Shown here piece after piece: positions 6,605 to 14,082 of a stretch of 17,107 nt of DNA (the stretch's first letter is position 1; each line of letters begins with the position of its first letter). Made by a program: the position numbers and the translations under genes. The DNA lies in contig JAHHUA010000020.1 in assembly GCA_020024235.1 (NCBI GenBank), positions 1 to 17,107 on the forward strand, read 5' to 3'. Source of the DNA: Oscillospiraceae bacterium (GTDB taxonomy: Bacteria; Bacillota; Clostridia; Oscillospirales; Ruminococcaceae). Below the pieces are notes generated by a model, which made no database searches, had not been told where the DNA came from, and saw nothing but the letters and a program-made list of their open reading frames with translations.

Positions 6605-7642
6605 ATGAGCAAGAGTTTCAGCGATAGCTATAAAGCAGCAGGAGTTGATGTAACAGCCGGTTATAAAGCTGTTGAACTTATGAAATCCCATGTTGCAAGA
6701 ACTGTAACAAAGGGTTGCTTAGACAGCATAGGCGGTTTCGGAGGTGCATTTGAACTTGATATGACAGGTATTAATAAGCCTGTTTTGGTATCTGGTACAG
6801 ATGGTGTTGGCACTAAACTTAAATTGGCATTTATGCTTGATAAACATGACACAGTGGGTATTGACTGTGTGGCAATGTGTGTAAATGACATTATTTGCTG
6901 TGGGGCAAAACCTCTTATTTTCCTTGATTATATTGCTTTGGGAAAGAATGTTCCGGAAAAAGTTGCAGATATTGTTAAGGGTGTAGCAGATGGCTGTGTT
7001 GAAACAGGCACAGCTTTGGTAGGCGGTGAAACTGCTGAAATGCCCGGATTTTATCCCATTGATGAATACGATGTGGCGGGTTTTAGTGTAGGTGTTGTGG
7101 ATAAAGACAAGATAATAAACCCTGAAAATGTATCAGAAGGAGATGTTATGATTGCACTTCCTTCCTCAGGTGTACATTCCAACGGTTTTTCATTGGTAAG
7201 AAAAGTTTTCCACCTGGACAAACACCCGGAAAATATAAAGAGAGAAGTTTTGGGCAGCACATTAGGTGAAGTTTTGCTCACACCTACAAAACTTTATGTT
7301 AAACCTGTTCTTGATCTCATTTCAAAGGTAAATGTAAAATCCATTGTCCATGTAACAGGGGGCGGATTCTACGAAAATATTCCCCGTGCTCTTAATGACC
7401 ATACAAAAGCGGTTGTAAACAAAGATAAAGTAAAAGTTCTTCCTATTTTTGAACTTATTCAAAAAGAAGGAAATATCCCCGAAAGAGATATGTTTAATAC
7501 ATTTAATATGGGTGTGGGTATGATTACAATAGTTTCCAAGGAGGAAGCTGATAAGGCTTTGTCCGTGCTTAAAGATAATGGTGTGGATGCTTATATTATT
7601 GGTGAAATCCAAAAGGGCGAAAAGGAAGTAGAAATTATCTAA
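6605..7642 (+). CDS. purM: phosphoribosylformylglycinamidine cyclo-ligase (AIR synthetase)
   Basis: PurM closes the imidazole ring, converting FGAM and ATP to AIR. The 345-residue length is normal. Visible family segments include SGTDGVGTKLKLAF (about 63-76), VAMCVNDIICCGAKP, LVGGETAEMPGFY and the C-terminal HVTGGGFYENIPR, which together form the ATP and substrate sites of the PurM/PurL superfamily. An AAAGGAA site precedes the ATG. It sits 26 bases after purF and 30 bases before purN in the same operon. Its usual upstream partner PurL is not in the window and must be encoded elsewhere if the pathway is complete. Confidence 0.97.
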   Translation: MSKSFSDSYKAAGVDVTAGYKAVELMKSHVARTVTKGCLDSIGGFGGAFELDMTGINKPVLVSGTDGVGTKLKLAFMLDKHDTVGIDCVAMCVNDIICCGAKPLIFLDYIALGKNVPEKVADIVKGVADGCVETGTALVGGETAEMPGFYPIDEYDVAGFSVGVVDKDKIINPENVSEGDVMIALPSSGVHSNGFSLVRKVFHLDKHPENIKREVLGSTLGEVLLTPTKLYVKPVLDLISKVNVKSIVHVTGGGFYENIPRALNDHTKAVVNKDKVKVLPIFELIQKEGNIPERDMFNTFNMGVGMITIVSKEEADKALSVLKDNGVDAYIIGEIQKGEKEVEII

Positions 7643-7672
7643 CCTATTTATATTTTGAAAGGTATGAATACA

Positions 7673-8263
7673 ATGAAAAATATAGCTGTTTTGGTTTCGG
7701 GAGGCGGCACAAATTTTCAGGCACTTATTGATGCTGAAAAAAACGGCATTATTAAAAGCGGACATATAAAGCTCTGCATTTCATCCAGCAAACTTGCCTA
7801 TGCTTTGAAAAGAGCTGAAAATAATGGTATTAAATCTGTGGTTATCCGCACAAAGGATTTTCCACAACGCACTGATTTTGACAAAGCTATGATAAAAACT
7901 TTGGAAGAAAATGAAATTGATTTAATTGTGTTAGCGGGTTATGTGAATATTCTTTCAAAAGAACTTACTGATAAATACCCAAACAGAATTATCAATATTC
8001 ACCCATCGCTGATACCGTCTTTCTGCGGTGAAGGTTTTTACGGGCTGAAAGTTCATGAAGAAGCCCTTAAATATGGTGTAAAAGTAACAGGTGCCACTGT
8101 ACATTATGTAAATGATGTGGTGGATGGGGGAAATATCATTATGCAGAAAGCTGTATATGTCAAAGAAGGAGATACTCCCGAAATTCTGCAAAAACGTGTT
8201 ATGGAAGAAGCAGAGTGGAAGATTTTACCTGAAGCTACTGAAATGGTTTGCAGAAACTTGTAA
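7673..8263 (+). CDS. purN: phosphoribosylglycinamide formyltransferase (folate-dependent)
   Basis: PurN transfers a formyl group from 10-formyltetrahydrofolate to GAR, giving FGAR. The 196-residue protein matches the Bacillus PurN length. It has VLVSGGGTNFQALIDA near the N-terminus (substrate phosphate binding), LAGYVNILS, the catalytic INIHPSLIPSF block with its Asn and His, and VHYVNDVVDGGNII with the conserved Asp. I chose the ATG at 7673 because GAAAGG (7657-7662) lies 10 bases upstream; an ATG at 7664 would be only one base from that site. The gene lies between purM and purO with short gaps. Confidence 0.95.
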   Translation: MKNIAVLVSGGGTNFQALIDAEKNGIIKSGHIKLCISSSKLAYALKRAENNGIKSVVIRTKDFPQRTDFDKAMIKTLEENEIDLIVLAGYVNILSKELTDKYPNRIINIHPSLIPSFCGEGFYGLKVHEEALKYGVKVTGATVHYVNDVVDGGNIIMQKAVYVKEGDTPEILQKRVMEEAEWKILPEATEMVCRNL

Positions 8264-8280
8264 CGAAAGGATTAAAACAT

Positions 8281-8985
8281 ATGATTATGCGTAAAATCTC
8301 GGAAGAACTTTCCGAAAATACATATCCCGGCAGAGGAATAATTGTCGGAAAAACCGCTGACGGTGAAAAAATGGTTGTGGCTTATTTCATTATGGGAAGA
8401 AGTGTAAACAGCAGAAACAGAATCTTTGTCCAGGAACACGCCGGAATAAGAACAGAAGCTTTTGATCCTGCAAAGCTTTCCGACCCTTCACTTATTATTT
8501 ATCATCCTGTCAGAACTTTGGGAAAAACTCTCATTGTTACAAACGGAGATCAAACTGACACAATTTATGAAATGATGGCTATTGGTAAAAGTTTTGAAGA
8601 TGCTTTGAGAACCAGAACCTTTGAACCTGATGAACCAAACTTTACTCCCAGAATTTCCGCAATAATAAACAACGGAAACTACAGAATGTCAATTTTAAAG
8701 AATGCTGAAGGCAATGGAAACACAGCCAGAAGATACTTCTTTGATTATGAAAATCCTCTTGCAGGCCAAGGACATTTTATTCACACTTATAAATGCGACG
8801 GAAATCCAATCCCGTCTTTTGAGGGTGAACCACAGTTAGTGGAAATCGGAAATGAAAATATAGATGAATTTACAGATATAGTTTGGAATAATCTCAATAA
8901 TGACAACAAAGTTTCCCTTTACACAAGATTTATCAACATTAAAACAGGGGAATTTGAAACAAGAATAGTAAATAAAAATAAGTAG
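8281..8985 (+). CDS. purO: IMP cyclohydrolase, archaeal PurO-like
   Basis: This 234-residue protein matches the IMP_cyclohyd family (Pfam PF07826), first known as archaeal PurO, which closes FAICAR to IMP. The supporting segments are GRGIIVGKTADGEKMVVAYFI with GRS near the N-terminus, HPVRTLGKTLIVTNGDQTDT in the middle (archaeal PurO has the very similar IRVVGDTAVVTNGSHTDT), and TPRISAIIN. In most bacteria this reaction belongs to the N-terminal domain of bifunctional PurH, which is missing here; the next gene encodes only the transformylase half. That pairing strongly supports the assignment. GAAAGG (8265-8270) lies 10 bases before the ATG at 8281, and a second ATG follows 6 bases later. It begins 17 bases after purN. 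Confidence 0.88.
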   Translation: MIMRKISEELSENTYPGRGIIVGKTADGEKMVVAYFIMGRSVNSRNRIFVQEHAGIRTEAFDPAKLSDPSLIIYHPVRTLGKTLIVTNGDQTDTIYEMMAIGKSFEDALRTRTFEPDEPNFTPRISAIINNGNYRMSILKNAEGNGNTARRYFFDYENPLAGQGHFIHTYKCDGNPIPSFEGEPQLVEIGNENIDEFTDIVWNNLNNDNKVSLYTRFINIKTGEFETRIVNKNK

Positions 8986-9006
8986 TTTCTGAAAGGAACT
9001 GATAAA

Positions 9007-10182
9007 ATGGCTAAAGAATTAGAATTAAAATACGGATGCAATCCAAATCAAAAACCTTCACGCATATACATGGAAAACGGTGAACTTCCTATCGAAGTTT
9101 TAAATGGCAGACCCGGTTATATAAATTTTATGGATGCATTCAACAGCTGGCAGCTTGTAAAAGAACTTAAAGCAGCTACTAAGCTTCCTGCGGCAGCATC
9201 TTTTAAACATGTAAGCCCTGCCGGTGCAGCAGTGGGACTTCCCCTTTCCGATACTCTTAAAAAGATTTATTTTGTGGAAGGTATGGAACTTTCACCTATT
9301 GCCTGTGCATATGCAAGAGCCAGAGGTGCTGACAGAATGTCATCTTTCGGCGACTTTATAGCATTGTCAGATGTATGTGACAAAGATACGGCAAAACTCA
9401 TATCCAGAGAAGTTTCTGATGGGGTTATTGCCCCCGAATATACAGATGAAGCACTGGAAATTCTCAAACGCAAGAAAAAAGGCCTTTATAATGTAATAAA
9501 AATTGATGAAAATTATATTCCTGATGCTGTAGAAAGAAGAAAAATTTTTGGTATTACATTTGAACAGGGAAGAAACAATCTTGAAATTAATACTGATATG
9601 CTGACCAACATAGTAACAGAAAACAAGGAAATTCCCGAAAAGGCTAAAATTGACCTTTTGATTTCCATGATTACTCTTAAATATACACAATCAAATTCTG
9701 TTTGCTATGTTAAGGACGGACAGGCTATCGGAATAGGTGCAGGCCAGCAATCTCGAATTCACTGTACAAGACTTGCAGGAAATAAAGCTGATATATGGTA
9801 TCTTCGTCAGCATGAAAAGGTACTTAATCTTCCATTTAAAGATGAAGTTAAACGCCCTGACAGAGATAATGCTATTGATGTATATATTTCCGATGATTAT
9901 ATGGATGTTTTGGCAGACGGAATTTGGGAAAACTTTTTTACGGAAAAGCCCTCTCCACTTACAAGAGAAGAAAAGCGTGAATGGCTTGATACAATGACAG
10001 ATGTATCTCTTGGTTCAGATGCATTTTTCCCATTTGGAGATAATATTGAAAGAGCGCACAGAAGTGGTGTTAAATATATAGCACAGCCCGGTGGCTCAAT
10101 CAGAGATGACAATGTAATCGAAACTTGCAACAAATATAATATTGCTATGGCATTTACAGGTGCAAGACTTTTCCACCACTAA
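9007..10182 (+). CDS. purH: stand-alone AICAR transformylase (PurH C-terminal half)
   Basis: This enzyme formylates AICAR to FAICAR using 10-formyltetrahydrofolate. At 391 residues it contains only the AICARFT domain; the roughly 200-residue MGS-like IMP cyclohydrolase domain of ordinary PurH is absent. It begins with LKYGCNPNQ (7-15). The catalytic Lys-His pair is Lys67-His68 in SFKHVSPAGAAVG. Further on come QSNSVCYVKDGQ with GIGAGQQSRIHCTRLA, and the C-terminal AQPGGSIRDD and AFTGARLFHH blocks. AAAGGA (8992-8997) precedes the ATG. It lies 21 bases after the PurO-like gene, which supplies the missing activity. A terminator-like hairpin follows 31 bases after the stop. Confidence 0.94.
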   Translation: MAKELELKYGCNPNQKPSRIYMENGELPIEVLNGRPGYINFMDAFNSWQLVKELKAATKLPAAASFKHVSPAGAAVGLPLSDTLKKIYFVEGMELSPIACAYARARGADRMSSFGDFIALSDVCDKDTAKLISREVSDGVIAPEYTDEALEILKRKKKGLYNVIKIDENYIPDAVERRKIFGITFEQGRNNLEINTDMLTNIVTENKEIPEKAKIDLLISMITLKYTQSNSVCYVKDGQAIGIGAGQQSRIHCTRLAGNKADIWYLRQHEKVLNLPFKDEVKRPDRDNAIDVYISDDYMDVLADGIWENFFTEKPSPLTREEKREWLDTMTDVSLGSDAFFPFGDNIERAHRSGVKYIAQPGGSIRDDNVIETCNKYNIAMAFTGARLFHH

Positions 10183-10212
10183 AATATAACGGAAAATTGT
10201 CCCAAAAAATTG

Positions 10213-10249
10213 AAACAAGCTGTAAAGATAAGCTTTGCGGCTTGTTTTT
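10213..10249 (+). terminator. terminator-like hairpin between purH and purD
   Basis: A 15-pair stem (arms 10213-10227 and 10233-10247, two G-U pairs) with a 5-base loop ends in a run of five T residues (10245-10249), three of which belong to the stem. It lies inside the otherwise tightly packed operon, so it probably lowers expression of purD and the SdpI-like gene. I see no convincing promoter after it: a TTGACA at 10248 lacks a -10 box at the right distance. Confidence 0.7.
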
Positions 10250-10287
10250 GACAGAAAAATTTTATGGAACAGGGAGGTTTTTTTACA

Positions 10288-11562
10288 ATGAAAATATTAG
10301 TAGTAGGTTCAGGTGGCAGAGAACATGCTGTCATTAAAAAACTGAAAGAAAGCAAAAGAAACCCTGAAATTTACGCTTGCCCGGGAAACGGTGGTATTTC
10401 AAAAGACGCCAAATGTGTTGACATAGGTGCAAAAGATATAGACGGTGTGGTTAAATTTGCTAAAGAAAATAAAATAGATTTAGTAGTTGTAACACCTGAT
10501 GACCCTTTGGTATTGGGAATGGTGGACGCTTTGGAAAATGCCGGAATTAAGACTTTCGGACCTAATAAAGCTGCTGCAATTATTGAAGGCAGCAAAGTTT
10601 TTTCAAAGAACCTGATGAAAAAATATAATATACCCACAGCGGCATATGAAACTTTTGATAAACCGGAAAATGCCATTGATTATATCGAAAAAAATAATAC
10701 CTATCCCATTGTAATTAAAGCTGACGGTTTGGCTTTGGGAAAAGGTGTTATAATTGCTCAAAGTCATGATGAAGCAATAAACGCCATAAAAGAAATTATG
10801 GAAGATAAAAAATTCGGTGCCAGCGGAAACCATTTGGTAGTAGAAGAATTTTTGACAGGCCCCGAAGTTTCTGTTTTAGCATTTACTGACGGAAAAGTTG
10901 TGAAACCCATGGTATCTTCCATGGACCACAAGCGTGCTTTGGATAATGATAAGGGACTTAATACAGGTGGAATGGGAACAGTTGCACCAAACCCATGTTA
11001 CACAGATGAAATTGAAAAGGAAGCTATGGAAAAAATCTTCCTGCCTACCATCAAAGCTATGGAAAAAGAGGGAAGAACTTTTAAAGGGTGTCTTTATTTC
11101 GGTCTTATGCTCACACCTAAAGGTCCATATGTAATTGAATATAACTGTCGTTTTGGTGATCCGGAAACTCAGGTAGTTTTGCCTCTTTTGGAAACTGATT
11201 TAATAGAAATTATGGAGCATATTTCTGATGAAACTTTGTCAGAAATGGATATAAAATGGAAAAAAGCCAGTGCAGCCTGTGTAATTATGGCAAGCGGAGG
11301 TTATCCTGTAAGCTATGAAAAAGGAAAGGAAATTTCAGGACTTGATTTAAACGGAAACCATGATGGAGTTATCGTTTATCATGCGGGTACAAAGCTGGAA
11401 AATGATAAATTCCTTACAAATGGCGGAAGAGTTTTAGGCATAACCGCATTGGGAGATAATTTACAAAGTGCATTGGATAAAGCATACAAAGCTTGTGAAG
11501 ATATCAGCTGGGAAAAAGTTCATTACAGAAAAGATATCGGAGAGAGAGCGCTCAGAGGATAA
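10288..11562 (+). CDS. purD: phosphoribosylamine-glycine ligase (GAR synthetase)
   Basis: PurD joins phosphoribosylamine and glycine with ATP to give GAR, an early step of the pathway. The 424-residue length is normal. The N-terminal domain starts MKILVVGSGGREHAV. The ATP-grasp region runs from about residue 100 (FGPNKAAAIIEGSK) through PIVIKADGLALGKGV, EEFLTGPEVSVLAF and NTGGMGTVAPNP to EYNCRFGDPETQ, which holds metal ligands. The start ATG at 10288 has AGGGAGG 10 bases upstream; an upstream in-frame ATG at 10264 precedes that site and is unlikely. The 105-base gap after purH contains a terminator-like hairpin, unlike the other junctions of the operon. The next gene starts one base after the stop. 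Confidence 0.96.
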   Translation: MKILVVGSGGREHAVIKKLKESKRNPEIYACPGNGGISKDAKCVDIGAKDIDGVVKFAKENKIDLVVVTPDDPLVLGMVDALENAGIKTFGPNKAAAIIEGSKVFSKNLMKKYNIPTAAYETFDKPENAIDYIEKNNTYPIVIKADGLALGKGVIIAQSHDEAINAIKEIMEDKKFGASGNHLVVEEFLTGPEVSVLAFTDGKVVKPMVSSMDHKRALDNDKGLNTGGMGTVAPNPCYTDEIEKEAMEKIFLPTIKAMEKEGRTFKGCLYFGLMLTPKGPYVIEYNCRFGDPETQVVLPLLETDLIEIMEHISDETLSEMDIKWKKASAACVIMASGGYPVSYEKGKEISGLDLNGNHDGVIVYHAGTKLENDKFLTNGGRVLGITALGDNLQSALDKAYKACEDISWEKVHYRKDIGERALRG

Positions 11563-11563
11563 A

Positions 11564-11938
11564 ATGGAAAATTTAATTTTATGGATTATATCAGTTGTTA
11601 TAGTTGTGGGCATTCCCACAGCAATGATGGGTACAGGTAAAAAAATACTTTCCGATATGCCTTCAATAGGTGTTTGGTATGGTTTTAAATCAAAATATTC
11701 GCTCATAAACAATGAATTATGGGAGTTTGCCAACAACACTATGGCAAAACTTTGGGTTAATATTGGTGAGGCTTTGACACCTGCTGCTGCTATTGCTATG
11801 ATATTTTGCTTCGGTAAAGATAAAAATACAATTTTAAGTTATTTTGGTTTAATTCTTTTGGTTGATGTTATATCTTTGCTGTATTCACGGTTTTATGTAA
11901 GCAAATTACTGAAAGAAAAATATAACACAAAAAAATAA
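11564..11938 (+). CDS. SdpI-like small membrane protein
   Basis: This 124-residue protein has three hydrophobic segments (about 2-22, 68-84 and 90-108) and a central stretch GVWYGFKSKYSLINNELWEFAN, split by the usual conserved Ser-x-x-Asn and Trp. That stretch resembles the C-terminal domain of SdpI-family proteins (Pfam PF13630). Founding member SdpI of Bacillus gives immunity to the SdpC toxin, but most family members have no known toxin, and none is visible here. AGAGGA (11554-11559), inside the end of purD, lies 4 bases before the ATG, and the gap to the purD stop is one base, so the gene is likely translated from the purine message. A longer frame opening at 11468 inside purD is rejected because it lacks such a site. 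Confidence 0.72.
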   Translation: MENLILWIISVVIVVGIPTAMMGTGKKILSDMPSIGVWYGFKSKYSLINNELWEFANNTMAKLWVNIGEALTPAAAIAMIFCFGKDKNTILSYFGLILLVDVISLLYSRFYVSKLLKEKYNTKK

Positions 11939-12018
11939 TAAAATTAAGCGTGCATATATTGGTAAAAAAATCCTGTTTAAATTCCCCATAAGCTACTGGA
12001 TAAAGGACTTAATTTTAT
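11938..12018. repeat. 11-base inverted repeat upstream of pepP
   Basis: ATAAAATTAAG (11938-11948) is perfectly repeated in inverted orientation as CTTAATTTTAT (12008-12018), with 59 bases between. CCCATA (11985-11990), inside the loop, also pairs with TATGGG (12026-12031), outside it, which would give two mutually exclusive folds. There is no T run, so this is not a standard terminator. The role is unknown, and part of the match may be chance in AT-rich DNA. Confidence 0.4.
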
Positions 12019-12036
12019 AAAAGCCTATGGGTGATA

Positions 12037-12065
12037 TTGAAAAAACAGAAGTTTTATGGTAAAAT
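12037..12065 (+). promoter_or_regulatory. promoter of pepP
   Basis: TTGAAA (12037-12042) and TAAAAT (12060-12065) are separated by 17 bases. The expected start, near 12072, leaves about 30 bases of leader that include AAGGAGGT before the ATG. This separates pepP from the purine operon. Confidence 0.72.
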
Positions 12066-12102
12066 CATCAATGGAATAAAATTAATTAAGGAGGTTTTTA
12101 CA

Positions 12103-13371
12103 ATGAACAAAGAAGTTTTTATGAAAAACAGAAAAAAATTTGCAGAAACTATGACAGATAACAGTGTGGCAATATTGTTTGCAGGCAATGATATCAACAA
12201 ATCAGAAGATGAGAACTACAGATTCTGGATAAACAACAATTTCTTTTATATGACAGGAATTGACGAACATGGAATTATTTTGGCTGTAACCAAGAAAAAC
12301 AATCAGGTTAAGGAATATTTGTTCATCAATGACTACAGTGAACAATATCAGCTTTGGAATGGCAGACAAATGACTGATGTTATTGCTAAGGAAATTTCCG
12401 GCATTGAAGAAGTTAAGTATTTGTCAGGCTATGAAAGATTTATAGCTAATTTGTTCACAGCTCCTCTTTATGATACATTGTATCTTGATTTAAGTAAAAC
12501 CTTTGAAATGTCCGCAATTGACCCCGCATTTAAACTGATGAACAAGGTAAGAGAAAGATACCCTTATATTCAGTTCAAAAACTGCTATCAGCAGATTTGC
12601 AGTCAAAGATACATCAAATGTGATGAGGAAATAGAGGAAATAAAAAAAGCTATTTCCATTACAAAAGGCGGTTTGGAACGCATTATGAGCAATCTTAAAC
12701 CCGGTGTCAATGAATATGAAATGGATGCTGAATTTGACTACGCTATTCACAAGCAAGGTTCTACGGAAAAAGCTTTTGAAACAATAGCTGCAATGGGTAA
12801 AAATGCCTGCACAATGCACTATGGATTTAATGACACAGTTATTGAGGACAATAAACTTGTACTTTTTGATTTAGGTGCTAAACATCACCACTATTGCAGT
12901 GATATCAGTCGTACATTCCCTGCAAACGGCAAGTTTACAGAACAACAAAAGCAAATTTACAATATCGTTTTGGAGGCTAACAAGAGAGGAATTGCTCAAG
13001 CTAAACCGGGTATGACCAATCGTCAGGTTGACAATGAAATTATTGTGCCTTACTTTGCCCAGGAACTTAAAAAAATGGGACTTATCAAGGAAGACAGTGA
13101 AGTAAGAAAATACTATCCTCATTCTGTTTCTCATCCAATGGGACTTGACTGCCATGATGTAGGCAGGGATCCCGAAACAGGAGCTTGCCCATTTGTTGTA
13201 GGAAGTATACATACAATCGAACCCGGACTTTATATTCCGGAATATGAAATCGGTGTTAGAATTGAAGATGATATTCTTATCACTGAAGATGGCTGCATTA
13301 ATCTTTCAAAAGATATTATCAAAGAGGTCGATGATATTGAAAAATTCATGGCTGAACACAAGGCAAACTAA
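12103..13371 (+). CDS. pepP: Xaa-Pro aminopeptidase (aminopeptidase P, M24 family)
   Basis: This cytosolic metalloenzyme removes N-terminal residues that precede proline. The 422-residue protein has an N-terminal aminopeptidase-P domain (about 1-140, including FWINNNFFYMTGIDE) and a C-terminal pita-bread M24 domain. The five dinuclear-metal ligands are visible: Asp256 (FDLG), Asp267 (SDISR), His344 (SHPMGLDCHD), Glu373 (TIEPGLY) and Glu388 (VRIEDD). I chose the ATG at 12103 because AAGGAGGT lies 7 bases before it; the frame extends upstream to 12031, but that part overlaps the promoter. The gene is monocistronic, with its own promoter and a strong terminator after it. Confidence 0.95.
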   Translation: MNKEVFMKNRKKFAETMTDNSVAILFAGNDINKSEDENYRFWINNNFFYMTGIDEHGIILAVTKKNNQVKEYLFINDYSEQYQLWNGRQMTDVIAKEISGIEEVKYLSGYERFIANLFTAPLYDTLYLDLSKTFEMSAIDPAFKLMNKVRERYPYIQFKNCYQQICSQRYIKCDEEIEEIKKAISITKGGLERIMSNLKPGVNEYEMDAEFDYAIHKQGSTEKAFETIAAMGKNACTMHYGFNDTVIEDNKLVLFDLGAKHHHYCSDISRTFPANGKFTEQQKQIYNIVLEANKRGIAQAKPGMTNRQVDNEIIVPYFAQELKKMGLIKEDSEVRKYYPHSVSHPMGLDCHDVGRDPETGACPFVVGSIHTIEPGLYIPEYEIGVRIEDDILITEDGCINLSKDIIKEVDDIEKFMAEHKAN

Positions 13372-13409
13372 TCTAAATTTTTAAGTGTGAAATTATAGTC
13401 AATACTGAA

Positions 13410-13459
13410 AAAACCGCCGCAAACAGAAACTAATTTTGTTTGCAGCGGTTTTGTTTTTT
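13410..13459. terminator. bidirectional terminator between pepP and the flavoprotein gene
   Basis: Arms AAAACCGCCGCAAAC (13410-13424) and GTTTGCAGCGGTTTT (13438-13452) form a 15-base stem with one mismatch and a 13-base loop. Reading rightward, GTTTTTT follows (13453-13459). Reading leftward, six T residues end the structure (complement of 13408-13413). It serves both the pepP and the convergent flavoprotein transcripts. Confidence 0.9.
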
Positions 13460-13479
13460 AAAATTATAAACAATAAAAT

Positions 13480-14070
13480 TTAGTAAGGGATTTTAATGCC
13501 ATTTTTCTTTGCATTATCTAATACTTCCAGCATCCAAGCCATATTTATGCCTAAAGTACGCATAATTCTCATACCTTTTTCATCGTTTTTGATTTGTTCG
13601 GCATTATCGCCATAAGCCATATTCCAATAAGTAGACGGAACCATAAGCATACTGTTGATACCCAAATATTTGTTCATCATATCATATGTTGCTGTAGCAC
13701 CGGCATGAGCTGCAACTGTAATGCAGGCAGCAGGTTTAAATTTATATACATCTGATGGTGCAGAATAAAAAAATCTGTCCATAAATGAAACCATTGAACC
13801 ACAGGGACTTGCATAGTGAACAGGTGCACCAAACACTAAACCATCACAGTTTTTAGCCTTGTCAACAGCTTTATTTACCACATCACCAAGAACACATTGA
13901 CCGAGTTTTGCACATTGTCCACAGGCAAGACATCCACTGATTGGCTTTGTACCTATATGGAAAATTTCGGTTTCCACTCCTTTTTCCTCAATGGAATCTG
14001 CCATTTCACGCAGTGCGGTGTAAGTGGAGCCTTCTTTGTGAGGACTTCCGTTTATAAGTAAAACCTTCAT
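13480..14070 (-). CDS. NADPH-dependent FMN reductase / iron-sulfur flavoprotein
   Basis: This 196-residue protein has a flavodoxin-like fold and begins MKVLLINGSPHKEGSTYTAL, the FMN-phosphate-binding start of the FMN_red family. A compact cysteine set follows: C47-x2-C50-x2-C53-x5-C59 in SGCLACGQC. It resembles the [4Fe-4S] motif of archaeal-type iron-sulfur flavoproteins (Isf), so a two-cofactor electron-transfer protein is likely. VFGAPVHYASPCGSM (about 79-93) is the second flavin-binding loop. GGAGG lies 6 bases before the ATG. It starts 12 bases after the end of the M16C peptidase gene on the same strand and is probably cotranscribed with it. The redox partner is unknown. Confidence 0.88.
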   Translation of the reverse strand: MKVLLINGSPHKEGSTYTALREMADSIEEKGVETEIFHIGTKPISGCLACGQCAKLGQCVLGDVVNKAVDKAKNCDGLVFGAPVHYASPCGSMVSFMDRFFYSAPSDVYKFKPAACITVAAHAGATATYDMMNKYLGINSMLMVPSTYWNMAYGDNAEQIKNDEKGMRIMRTLGINMAWMLEVLDNAKKNGIKIPY

Positions 14071-14082
14071 TTAGAGCCTCCG

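Noticed and set aside
7322..7765. 147-codon leftward ORF over the purM-purN junction.
   Set aside because: It is antisense to two clear purine genes, rich in Ile, Phe and Asn as expected of a shadow frame, and matches no family I recognise.
9367..9690. 107-codon leftward ORF inside the AICAR transformylase gene.
   Set aside because: It is antisense to a conserved enzyme with intact motifs, and its composition is typical of a shadow frame.
10248..10276. TTGACA after the purH-purD hairpin as an internal promoter.
   Set aside because: No -10-like sequence lies 16-18 bases downstream; that position is occupied by the purD ribosome binding site.
12490..13212. Leftward ORFs of 109 and 113 codons inside pepP.
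   Set aside because: Both are antisense to the M24 domain, have no ribosome binding sites of note, and look like shadows.
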